From assembly GCA_011052055.1 (NCBI GenBank), contig DRJW01000448.1, positions 1 through 6,169 on the forward strand: 6,169 nucleotides of DNA. Direction: 5' to 3'. The position numbers and the translations under genes were made by a program. How positions within the stretch are numbered: position 1 is the first letter of the stretch; the number at the start of each line of letters is the position of its first letter. A model generated the notes under the pieces. That model saw only the letters and a program-made list of their open reading frames with translations, did not search any database and was not told the origin of the DNA. Positions 1 through 6,041 of this stretch are shown here, one piece after another. The DNA is from Nitrospirota bacterium (GTDB taxonomy: Bacteria; Nitrospinota_A; UBA7883).

Positions 1-109
1 CAACGGGCCTGGAAGGCCTGACACTTCGCGTTTTTTTTGCGCCCAGCTTTTCGAGCGCGTTCAGGTTAAACGAATGCCCGTCCTGCCGGTTCAATTTATC
101 TTTGGTCAT
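1..109 (-). CDS. Unrecognised protein, N-terminal fragment cut by the window edge
   Basis: An open frame starts with ATG at 109-107 and stays open for 36 codons to the left edge. A weak purine-rich site (TGGA at 120-117) lies 7 bases before the ATG. An ATG two codons' distance upstream (113-111) is in another frame and meets a stop at once. The visible residues begin MTKDKLNRQDGHSF and continue with an NALEKLGAKK stretch; the piece is basic (about ten Lys, Arg or His against three Asp or Glu) and turns Arg/Pro-rich at the cut. No family is recognisable. It begins 34 bases after the parA stop on the same strand, so it is probably co-transcribed. Genes directly after parA often encode the ParA partner (ParB or an adaptor), and a basic N-terminus would fit a partner that stimulates ParA, but this is context only. 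Confidence 0.5.
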   Translation of the reverse strand, partial: MTKDKLNRQDGHSFNLNALEKLGAKKTRSVRPSRPV

Positions 110-143
110 ACATATTTCCAGCTTTTCTTATCATTGGACATTC

Positions 144-914
144 TTAACAAGGCGCCTTCCACTTGACTATTTCTCTGGCCAACGCCGTGTAATCTTTTGC
201 GCCCCTGGAAGAGGGCATGAAATCCACAGCCGCTTTCCCGAACGCAGGGCTTTCGGCCAGTTTTACATTCCGGCCGATTTTTGTCCTTGCGACATGTTTT
301 GGATAACTTTTCCTGAGAAGTTTCATCGCCTCGCCCGATAAGCTGACTCTTTTGTCGTAAAAAGTAGGCAGAATCATTGACAGCTTGAGCTTCTTGTTAA
401 GCCGTTTTTGAACGATTTCGATAGTCTCTTCGAGCTTTTGCATCCCCACCAGGGCGAAAAACTCCATCTGGACAGGAACCAGCGCTTCAGTTGCGAACGT
501 AAAAGCGTTTATCGTTAGAATCCCAAGATGCGGCGGACAGTCGATAAGAACAAAATCGTAATTGGCGGCTATCTTTTTCAGGCCGGTTTTTAGTATCTGC
601 TCCCTGCCGACTTTGTAACTAAGCTCAAACTCCGCCGCCGACAGGTTCAGGTGGCTTGGCAGTAAATCGACATTGGGAAATACCGAAGGCGCAAGTATTT
701 CGCTGGCTGTTTTCCTCTCCAGCAAAAAGTCGTAAATGGAAAAGTCAAGGTCGATTACATTCACTCCCACATGCAGGCTTAAGTTCGCCTGGGGATCGAG
801 ATCGACCAGCAAAACCTTTTTCTTCATTTTCCCCAGGCATGCCCCAAGGTTTGCGGCTGTAGTCGTCTTGCCGACTCCACCTTTCTGGTTTACTATGGCG
901 ATTGAGCGCATCAT
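144..914 (-). CDS. parA: ParA/Soj-family (Walker-type) ATPase next to mamE
   Basis: A 256-residue P-loop ATPase of the ParA/MinD superfamily, Soj-like in size and without an N-terminal helix-turn-helix extension. The deviant Walker A motif KGGVGKTT is at residues 11-18, with the signature lysine K11 used for dimerisation. The switch I region VDLDPQ is at about 37-42 (D38, D40), and Walker B LIDCPP is at 123-128 (D125). Such ATPases dimerise on ATP, bind DNA non-specifically and move plasmids, chromosomes or protein cargos over the nucleoid when a partner stimulates hydrolysis. Two adjacent ATGs (914 and 911) are possible starts; with the first, the CAGG at the end of mamE serves as ribosome site. 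The gap to the mamE stop is 3 bases, implying co-transcription and probably coupled translation. No parB or parS is visible. A role in placing or partitioning magnetosomes is inference; ordinary DNA partitioning is the alternative. Confidence 0.93.
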   Translation of the reverse strand: MMRSIAIVNQKGGVGKTTTAANLGACLGKMKKKVLLVDLDPQANLSLHVGVNVIDLDFSIYDFLLERKTASEILAPSVFPNVDLLPSHLNLSAAEFELSYKVGREQILKTGLKKIAANYDFVLIDCPPHLGILTINAFTFATEALVPVQMEFFALVGMQKLEETIEIVQKRLNKKLKLSMILPTFYDKRVSLSGEAMKLLRKSYPKHVARTKIGRNVKLAESPAFGKAAVDFMPSSRGAKDYTALAREIVKWKAPC

Positions 915-917
915 CCC

Positions 918-2813
918 TTACCTGATTGTCACAAACATACGCTGGTTGCTTCTGTCTACCTCCAGCAAAGCCCCGTTTTGCTCCGCAGAGAGCCATATGG
1001 CCCGGTTCAACGCCTCTGCCGTTCCCACAGGCGTCCGATTGATAGCCACGATCAGGTCACCTGATATTAATCCCGCCATATCAGCAGGCGAACCGGGCGA
1101 TATTTCCACAACGAGCGCTCCGCTTTTACCGGTGAAACCTGGATCGTTGGCGGCTTCATTCAGGCGCAAAGGCTCAAGCTCCATCCCCACCCAGGAAAAC
1201 TCTTTCGGTAAAAGAGGAGGCGTGGCGCCGGTCTGTAATCTTGCGGGAGCTTCTTTGTTACCCCAGAACATCGGCTGGTTTGCGGCGCCGGTTTGTGGCA
1301 AGACCGGTTGAAGAGCCGGATTAACAGTGGAAGGCGCTTTATCAATATGGAGATAGAGGTTGCGCCGGGCGCCGTTACGGAAAATCGATACCCGCGCCGT
1401 ATCGCCGGTCTTATATGAATTGACCAGTTTTAACAGGTCTTGCGGAGTGTCGAATCGCCGTCCGTCGATCTTGAAAATTATATCTCCAGGTTTCAATCCG
1501 GCCGCTTGCGCTGGAGAGCTGGTGTATACGCTGTTGACGAACGCGCCATTTACTACAGGGGAGTTAAAGCTCCTTGCGATAACCTGGTCTATACGCTGGA
1601 CTTCAGCCCCGAACCAGTTTTGCTTCAAGCCTTGCCTGATAGGAGCCGCGCCAGCTTGCATAGCGGCGTTCATCCCGACGGCTCCACCAGGATTCATGGA
1701 AAACCCCAGAGAGCCTTGACGCGCAGGCGCCGATTGTCCGATGATCCGGTGGCAGTTGCCGCAAGGGCCCCTGTCGCCATGCGGACTTACCGCGTTTGCC
1801 CGGATCGAGGGAGCCGTCTTGGCGGCGACCGGCGCCGCAAATGCGGATCTTGCCCCGGCGTCCCATTTTAGCGCTCCTTTCAAGTTGGGCCTCATTTTGG
1901 GAAGTGTAATAAGCTCTTCTAAAAACTCCCGCGCCTCGTTAACCGGAACGGAGAAGCCGATGCCTGCGAATGCGCCGGTGGGTGTGTAAATGGCGGTGTT
2001 GACTCCCACCACATAGCCGTTAATATCCACCAGCGGGCCGCCGGAGTTACCCTGGTTGATGGCGGCGTCTGTCTGGAGCAGGTTTTTGTGGTTTACGCCT
2101 TCGATAACTATAGATTTACGTTTGCTTGAGATTATTCCCTGGCTTACTGTCTGGTCGAGTCCGAAAGGGCTTCCGATGGCGAGGATCGGGTCGCCGACCA
2201 TAAGTTTCTCCGAATCGCCCATAGAAGCCGGGCTTAAAGCGAATCCAGGCTCTATTTTCAGGAGAGCAAGGTCTAAAGTTTCGGACATGCGCGCTATTTG
2301 CGCCAATGAGCGGATGGCGCCCTGGGGCCGGAAAACGGTTACATAAACCTGGGTCGCTTTTTCCACCACGTGATAATTGGTGAGGATATATCCGTCACGG
2401 GTCACGATGATTCCCGACCCTATGCTTTCTACTCCAGCGCCGGTGAACGGGTTGGTGAACTTTAGGGCGCCGCCTGTATTATCCTGGGTCTTGGCTACTG
2501 CTGGCTTTAAAACAGATGAGGATTGTCTGGCGCTTATGTTTACCACTCTTGATTTCATAAAAGCGGCCACTCCCCGAAAAGGGCTGACCGCCACGGTAAT
2601 GGAGCGGGCGGCGGCAGGTGTAAAAGCTCCGCCTGATGGTGATACAGCGGTCGCGGCGGAAGTATTGTTTGCCCAAAGAGCCGAAAGTTTTCCATTGGCG
2701 TAGAAGCTTGTATACCAGTAGCTTCCTATCACGATAAACACGGCGATCACGCAAACCACGAATAAAAACTTTCGCAAGTCTTTACCGCAACGTTGTTCTT
2801 TATCTCTGGGCAT
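918..2813 (-). CDS. mamE: MamE, magnetosome HtrA-type serine protease with one haem motif and two PDZ domains
   Basis: A 631-residue protein with a short cytoplasmic N-terminus, one membrane anchor (about residues 15-36), and then a trypsin-like HtrA/DegP domain (about 85-305). The full catalytic triad is visible: H148 in TNYHVV, D181 in TLDLALLK and S257 in QGNSGGP. After it comes a magnetochrome segment, PHGDRGPCGNCH, with C351, C354 and H355 forming a CXXCH site for covalent c-type haem. PDZ domains follow at about 400-490 (AAGLKPGDIIFKIDG) and 541-631 (MAGLISGDLIVAINRTP). In Magnetospirillum, MamE sorts magnetosome proteins, processes itself, MamO and MamP, and triggers crystal maturation, while its haems are linked to iron redox. 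The usual MamE has two CXXCH motifs; here only one is seen. The intact triad excludes MamO, and the protease domain excludes MamP. The gene starts 15 bases after the mamI stop with no clear Shine-Dalgarno site, so coupling to mamI is likely. Confidence 0.95.
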   Translation of the reverse strand: MPRDKEQRCGKDLRKFLFVVCVIAVFIVIGSYWYTSFYANGKLSALWANNTSAATAVSPSGGAFTPAAARSITVAVSPFRGVAAFMKSRVVNISARQSSSVLKPAVAKTQDNTGGALKFTNPFTGAGVESIGSGIIVTRDGYILTNYHVVEKATQVYVTVFRPQGAIRSLAQIARMSETLDLALLKIEPGFALSPASMGDSEKLMVGDPILAIGSPFGLDQTVSQGIISSKRKSIVIEGVNHKNLLQTDAAINQGNSGGPLVDINGYVVGVNTAIYTPTGAFAGIGFSVPVNEAREFLEELITLPKMRPNLKGALKWDAGARSAFAAPVAAKTAPSIRANAVSPHGDRGPCGNCHRIIGQSAPARQGSLGFSMNPGGAVGMNAAMQAGAAPIRQGLKQNWFGAEVQRIDQVIARSFNSPVVNGAFVNSVYTSSPAQAAGLKPGDIIFKIDGRRFDTPQDLLKLVNSYKTGDTARVSIFRNGARRNLYLHIDKAPSTVNPALQPVLPQTGAANQPMFWGNKEAPARLQTGATPPLLPKEFSWVGMELEPLRLNEAANDPGFTGKSGALVVEISPGSPADMAGLISGDLIVAINRTPVGTAEALNRAIWLSAEQNGALLEVDRSNQRMFVTIR

Positions 2814-2828
2814 AGTTTTAACGGTTTA

Positions 2829-3038
2829 TCAGTTTCCTTTTCCCAGTTCTTCATCCGTTGCGTCTTCATCTCCATTTTCCCGGACGACAGACACGCCGGC
2901 GCCGATGGCGATAAGCCCAAAAAGAATCATTACGACAGGAGCCAGTCCACGCAGAAGCTCCGCAACCGACCACCACCATACCGATAACCCCCACAGACCG
3001 AGAGCTATCGCCACTAATCCGATAATAATATTTGGCAT
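2829..3038 (-). CDS. mamI: MamI, small two-helix magnetosome membrane protein
   Basis: A 69-residue integral membrane protein with two hydrophobic helices (about residues 3-22 and 32-52), joined by the loop VWWWSVAELLRG, and a short acidic tail (E54, D57, E58, D59, D62, E63, E64). The WWWS-ELLRG loop, the size and the place between mamH and mamE match MamI. In Magnetospirillum, MamI is needed to form the magnetosome membrane and has been linked to early mineralisation. The ATG at 3038-3036 is chosen because AGGAG lies 7 bases upstream (3050-3046); an in-frame TTG at 3056 would lie upstream of that site. The gene begins 75 bases after the mamH stop and ends 15 bases before mamE. Identity is from memory of the family, not alignment. 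Confidence 0.9.
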   Translation of the reverse strand: MPNIIIGLVAIALGLWGLSVWWWSVAELLRGLAPVVMILFGLIAIGAGVSVVRENGDEDATDEELGKGN

Positions 3039-3045
3039 TCCCACG

Positions 3046-3050
3046 CTCCT
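3046..3050 (-). promoter_or_regulatory. Ribosome binding site of mamI
   Basis: AGGAG on the minus strand, 7 bases before the ATG at 3038. It decides the start of mamI in favour of this ATG over the in-frame upstream TTG at 3056. Confidence 0.8.
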
Positions 3051-3113
3051 ATACAAAATTTAACTTGAATGTTTCATCCTGCAGACGCTAACCCCGCCCC
3101 GAATCAGCCAGTG

Positions 3114-4433
3114 TCATATCGCAAGTTTATCCTTTATATTCAACGGTTTTGCGCTCTTCTCCGGCTTGATGTCACCTTCTTCGTCCTCCTCGCAGGCCCG
3201 CTCCTGGCTCAGGATATACAAAGCGTAAAACATGATCAGAAGGTTTGCTACGCCGGTAAAAACGAACGGAGCCGGAGGCCCTGCTTTGTCGAAAAGAATC
3301 CCGCCCGCGAAGAGAAATAATACGATCCCAAGACATCCGACAGTGTTAAACGCTCCTAACACCGATCCTCTGATTCTCTCTGGAGCAAGGTCGAGTGTGA
3401 GGGTCTGCGGGGCCAGCAGGCATCCCGCCTGTCCCATCGCAACAAGTGTGGACGGTATGAGAATCCAGAGACTGAACGGGTTGATTATGAACCCGAAGCT
3501 TACAAGCCCCATACCTGTCAGCCCCATTCCCATGGCGATTGAATGCACCCTGCCATAGCGTTCGATGGCCGAGCCCCAGGCAGGGATAGAGATAAGCGAC
3601 ACCACGCCGATATATCCTATTATAAGGCCGCCGCGCGCCGCCGCTTCGGCGTGATCCAGGGCTAAAAGATCCGCAAAGTAGATAAACCAGATCATAAGGA
3701 ACAGGCCGATCATCACCATATCGTTCCTGGATGAAAAAGCCGCAAGAAAGGTGAGCCTGAGTTTTCTTTGTTTATATAAAAGTGTTTTTAGCTCTGCAAA
3801 CGGCATCGATTGCGCTTCCATCCGTGGAATGATATCCACAAGCAAGTTTTTGGCCAACCATGCGCCTGCAAAAGCGATGATGGCCAGAAAAAACATCGAG
3901 ACCGTTACACCTGCGTTTTGAGGAATCCTCATCAACGCCGCATACGAAAGCGTCGCGCCAAGCCCCATCATGAACCCGGCCCTGGCCAGCAGTCCCGGCC
4001 TTGTCTGTTTATTTGAAAAGTCTCCGGTCAGCGTCACGATCTGCGGCCATACGGCGGCTGTGCCAAGGGAAATTATGATCCTGGCAAGGTAAAAAACGGC
4101 AAGCCCGCTCAATCCCATAAACGCTCCTATAAGGCCGCAAAATGGCGCTATCATCGTTGTGACTCCGGCCAGAGCGAAACCCGATACGATTAAAGATATT
4201 CTTCCGAACCGGTCGGATAAATATCCGAAATAGCCTATGAAAAGAAGATCGGCTATTTCGGTGGCGACTTGTATGTTCGAGTTGATAAAACCGGCGTTTT
4301 CTCTGGAGAGGCCCAGAATACTTTTAAGAAAGAGGGGCTGGATGGCGATTATCATCGTCATGAAAACTGTAGCGACAGCGGCCACCAGATACAATGCGTT
4401 CAAATGGTTCTGATCGACTTTGCCATTGACCAT
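3114..4433 (-). CDS. mamH: MamH, major facilitator superfamily transporter of the magnetosome
   Basis: A 439-residue polytopic membrane protein of the major facilitator superfamily. The loop between helices 2 and 3 carries motif A, GYLSDRFGR (about residues 70-78), and hydrophobic segments run along the whole length as expected for about 12 helices. It ends in a charged cytoplasmic tail with an EEDEEGD cluster and several lysines. MamH in Magnetospirillum acts with its relative MamZ in iron supply for magnetite; the substrate here is inferred. No ferric-reductase-like domain is fused, so it is MamH rather than MamZ. The ATG at 4433 is preferred because GGAG lies 7 bases upstream (4444-4441); a GTG at 4475 would add 14 residues but would place that site inside the gene. 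It follows mmsF after 123 bases and is followed by mamI and mamE, the order that opens the mamAB operon. Confidence 0.9.
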   Translation of the reverse strand: MVNGKVDQNHLNALYLVAAVATVFMTMIIAIQPLFLKSILGLSRENAGFINSNIQVATEIADLLFIGYFGYLSDRFGRISLIVSGFALAGVTTMIAPFCGLIGAFMGLSGLAVFYLARIIISLGTAAVWPQIVTLTGDFSNKQTRPGLLARAGFMMGLGATLSYAALMRIPQNAGVTVSMFFLAIIAFAGAWLAKNLLVDIIPRMEAQSMPFAELKTLLYKQRKLRLTFLAAFSSRNDMVMIGLFLMIWFIYFADLLALDHAEAAARGGLIIGYIGVVSLISIPAWGSAIERYGRVHSIAMGMGLTGMGLVSFGFIINPFSLWILIPSTLVAMGQAGCLLAPQTLTLDLAPERIRGSVLGAFNTVGCLGIVLFLFAGGILFDKAGPPAPFVFTGVANLLIMFYALYILSQERACEEDEEGDIKPEKSAKPLNIKDKLAI

Positions 4434-4556
4434 AAAACATCTCCAACCAGCTAAAACAGGAAAAATACCGCCCACCGTCGCGGAGAGATAAAAATGGTAA
4501 AACGGCTATCGACCAGACGTCTTACCGGTTATTTACGACTTATTTCAACTAAACGG
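4434..4556 (-). other. mmsF-mamH spacer, the widest gap within the gene run
   Basis: This 123-base gap holds the mamH ribosome site (4444-4441) and a 10-base direct repeat, ATAGCCGTTT on the coding strand, at 4560-4551 (overlapping the mmsF stop) and 4509-4500. A minus-strand TTGAAA near 4547-4542 has no fitting -10 hexamer at usual spacing, and I found no stem-loop followed by T residues. It may hold a secondary promoter for mamH-mamI-mamE, but the sequence does not show one clearly. Confidence 0.35.
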
Positions 4557-4883
4557 CTATAGAGCTTCCGCCCAGTCTCCAATAACGGGAATCTTCCATG
4601 CCTTTGTAAGAGAGACGGAAAGCAGGCCTATTATCGAGAAAAGAATAATTAACAGCGCCGAGACGCTGAAAAACATCGGGCCGAGCACAGGCACATAAAG
4701 TCCGAAAATGGCCAACACTCCCCATATCCAGAGCACAAGCCCCTGGCGGGCGTGGAACGCCACATACTCGTCGTCTCTGTTTAAGATAAGCGGCACGAGG
4801 CAAAGAATCCCCAGGTAACTTACGAAAGATAAAAACCTTGGCTTGAAGCCGCCTTCGCTTTCGATGATATTTTTTTTATCCAT
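4557..4883 (-). CDS. mmsF: MmsF/MamF-family magnetosome membrane protein
   Basis: A 108-residue membrane protein of the MamF/MmsF type (DUF4870-like). Three hydrophobic helices lie at about residues 17-34, 49-67 and 69-91. The conserved loop NRDDEYVAFHARQGLVLW spans 35-52, and the tail has the family's AWKIP and a tryptophan near the end. In M. magneticum AMB-1, MmsF is a main regulator of crystal size and shape, and its relative MamF has a lesser, overlapping role. I chose the symbol mmsF because mms6 lies directly upstream, as in the AMB-1 mms6 operon; mamF cannot be excluded without a tree. The mms6 stop lies 18 bases before the ATG, and the purine-rich AAAGGGGGG site (4903-4895) overlaps that stop, which points to coupled translation. 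Confidence 0.88.
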   Translation of the reverse strand: MDKKNIIESEGGFKPRFLSFVSYLGILCLVPLILNRDDEYVAFHARQGLVLWIWGVLAIFGLYVPVLGPMFFSVSALLIILFSIIGLLSVSLTKAWKIPVIGDWAEAL

Positions 4884-4901
4884 ATGTATCCGATCCCCCC
4901 T

Positions 4902-5324
4902 TTACGCCAGATCGTCGGCAAGTTCGCTATCAGCAGACTGACGGCTTTTCATATATCCGTAAATTCCGGCCGCCGCCACACCAGCCAAAATGACAGGACC
5001 CCATGCGCCAAGCCCCAGGCCGAGTCCCAGGCTGTATCCTGTACCGGACCAGATCGTACCGCCCGTGGCGACCGATTTAGCGGCTGTGGTAACGGCGCCG
5101 GTCGTGGTCATGGCTTTGCCTGCTGTAGCGCCTTTTGTCGCAACGGCTCCTTTTCCAACTGCGGACATCTTGATCCCTTCTATCTCAATTCCCTTCATCA
5201 TCGCCCCCTTGGCGGCTCCGCCTTTTCCTGCGGCTCCTGCGGATTTCGCGCCGCTGAACAATGCTGGATTGGCTTTCAACGCCTCAAACGCCTTTGCGCC
5301 TTCTAGTTCTGTTATAACCGGCAT
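4902..5324 (-). CDS. mms6: Mms6, crystal-shaping protein of the magnetosome membrane
   Basis: A 140-residue protein with an Ala/Gly/Lys/Thr-rich front part (about residues 25-87), then GGTIW at 88-92, a Leu-Gly repeat at 99-106, AWGP at 107-110, a membrane helix at about 111-124 (VILAGVAAAGIYGY), and the tail YMKSRQSADSELADDLA. The GGTIW, LG-repeat, AWGP, helix and YMKSR order, ending in LA, is characteristic of Mms6. In AMB-1 the protein sits in the magnetosome membrane, self-assembles through the Leu-Gly region, and binds iron and crystal faces by its acidic tail, controlling crystal shape; the purified form is a processed C-terminal piece. Here the tail holds only four acidic residues (D132, E134, D137, D138), fewer than I recall for AMB-1. 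AGGGAGGA at 5338-5331 lies 6 bases before the ATG. It is the first gene of the probable transcription unit. Confidence 0.93.
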   Translation of the reverse strand: MPVITELEGAKAFEALKANPALFSGAKSAGAAGKGGAAKGAMMKGIEIEGIKMSAVGKGAVATKGATAGKAMTTTGAVTTAAKSVATGGTIWSGTGYSLGLGLGLGAWGPVILAGVAAAGIYGYMKSRQSADSELADDLA

Positions 5325-5444
5325 GCCCTGTCCTCCCTCTGGAATGTGAAAGATTGTTTAATAACCGTCTTTTTAAAACCCCTGTTTCAAATATCATTGA
5401 CCTTGCGATACTTGTTATTTTTCCCCTGCAACTCCCTAATATCA

Positions 5445-5484
5445 TATATACAGCGTCGACGAGAGCAAAAGTCTATCTTTTAAG
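5445..5484 (-). promoter_or_regulatory. Candidate mms6 promoter module, proximal copy
   Basis: On the minus strand, CTTAAAAGATAGA (5484-5472) is followed after 21 bases by TATATA (5450-5445). Overlapping it, TTGCTC (5468-5463), 16 bases and TATGAT (5446-5441) form a weak sigma-70-like promoter. It lies about 120 bases before the mms6 ATG. The element shared with the distal copy would sit at or just above the -35 region, where an activator or an alternative sigma factor would bind. No transcript data are available, so the promoter role is inferred. Confidence 0.35.
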
Positions 5485-5563
5485 CAACCACTGTCCTTGC
5501 TATACTCAATTAGTGTAGTTTCGCACGTATATTACATTATTTCAATACATTTGTGAGCGTTTC

Positions 5564-5572
5564 GGGGGGGGG
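5564..5572. repeat. Run of nine G residues
   Basis: Nine consecutive G on the plus strand (C on the coding strand of the neighbours) lie in the non-coding region, just downstream of the distal TATAAT on the minus strand. Such tracts slip easily and can vary in length between cells, or be miscalled in sequencing. Confidence 0.8.
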
Positions 5573-5588
5573 TAATTTTCATACTTAT

Positions 5589-5628
5589 ATTATATATTGC
5601 TTATACCAAATGGTTTCTATCTTTTAAG
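5589..5628 (-). promoter_or_regulatory. Candidate promoter module, distal copy
   Basis: On the minus strand, CTTAAAAGATAGA (5628-5616) is followed after 21 bases by TATAAT (5594-5589), a perfect match to the bacterial -10 consensus. No good TTGACA-like hexamer sits 16-18 bases before it, so an activator-dependent or non-standard promoter is the better reading. Because the region is AT-rich, the hexamer alone would mean little; the support comes from the same arrangement in the proximal copy. Confidence 0.33.
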
Positions 5629-5651
5629 TAGTAAAACATTCGGTTTTATGG

Positions 5652-6041
5652 TCAATCGGCGTCGGCGGCCAGCAGGTCGCGGACGCATGCAAGGATCTCA
5701 TGGAGTTCAAACGGTTTCGCAAAAGTTTTGACCGCCCCACGGGTTTGAGCCGTATCCAGCAAAAGCTCAATATCCTTACTGCTCGCTTTCACTCCACCGC
5801 CCGATATAACCAGGATTTTGAGATCAGGGAAATCTACCAACAAGCCGGACATAAACTCCAGGCCTTCTTTTTTTGGCATTACCAGATCGGTGATTACAAG
5901 ATCGGTCGGATTTTCCCGGAAAAGTCTATCGCCCTCCTCACCGTCTTTTGCCAGCGTAACTTTGTGGCCGCTAAACTCCAGCGCGCGCCAGAGTGAAACT
6001 CGGATACCAAGCTCGTCATCTACAACCAGGATTTTCGCCAT
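5652..6041 (-). CDS. Single-domain response regulator (CheY-like receiver)
   Basis: A 129-residue protein that is one receiver domain from end to end. The acidic pocket is D8 and D9 (VVDDE), the phosphate acceptor is D52 (ITDLVMP), the switch residue is S80 (VISGGG), and the conserved lysine is K109 (FAKPF). All residues needed for phosphorylation are present. There is no output domain, so it must act by binding a partner, as CheY or Spo0F do. The SGGG form with an insert after it is seen in many stand-alone receivers of Pseudomonadota. No histidine kinase is in the window. The start is supported by AGGGGG (6052-6047), 5 bases before the ATG. It lies on the same strand as the magnetosome genes but is separated from mms6 by 327 bases, so a link to magnetosome formation or magneto-aerotaxis is only suggested by position. 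Confidence 0.92.
   Translation of the reverse strand: MAKILVVDDELGIRVSLWRALEFSGHKVTLAKDGEEGDRLFRENPTDLVITDLVMPKKEGLEFMSGLLVDFPDLKILVISGGGVKASSKDIELLLDTAQTRGAVKTFAKPFELHEILACVRDLLAADAD

Larger units (their letters stand above)
5325..5651. other. AT-rich non-coding region before mms6
   Basis: These 327 bases are clearly richer in A and T than the genes on both sides and contain no credible coding frame on either strand. They hold the mms6 ribosome site (5338-5331), two candidate promoter modules with a shared 13-base element (5484-5445 and 5628-5589), and a run of nine G on the plus strand (5564-5572). No convincing rho-independent terminator follows the response regulator, so read-through from that gene into mms6 is possible. 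Confidence 0.7.

Noticed and set aside
736..1311. A 191-codon open frame on the plus strand
   Set aside because: It lies antisense to mamE and parA, whose domains and motifs are unmistakable. It has no family features and is a shadow of coding sequence.
1840..2815. Possibility that the protease gene is housekeeping DegP/HtrA rather than MamE
   Set aside because: It has a CXXCH haem motif between the protease and first PDZ domains and follows mamH and mamI, a combination known for MamE and not for DegP.
3039..3056. TTG start that would lengthen MamI by 6 residues
   Set aside because: The AGGAG site at 3050-3046 would lie inside the gene and points to the ATG at 3038.
3232..3558. Plus-strand open frame antisense to mamH
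   Set aside because: No start signal or recognisable motif; explained by the codon structure of the transporter gene on the other strand.
4434..4475. GTG start that would lengthen MamH by 14 residues
   Set aside because: The ATG at 4433 has GGAG at a 7-base spacing, and the extra residues do not resemble the start of an MFS transporter.
4500..4560. Ten-base direct repeat ATAGCCGTTT (minus strand) in the mmsF-mamH gap as an operator
   Set aside because: One copy overlaps the mmsF stop codon, the repeat is short, and no promoter is placed with it, so chance is a fair explanation.
5325..5651. Small RNA gene or rho-independent terminator in the AT-rich region
   Set aside because: I found no stable stem-loop followed by a T run on either strand by eye; low-complexity AT sequence gives only short weak pairings.
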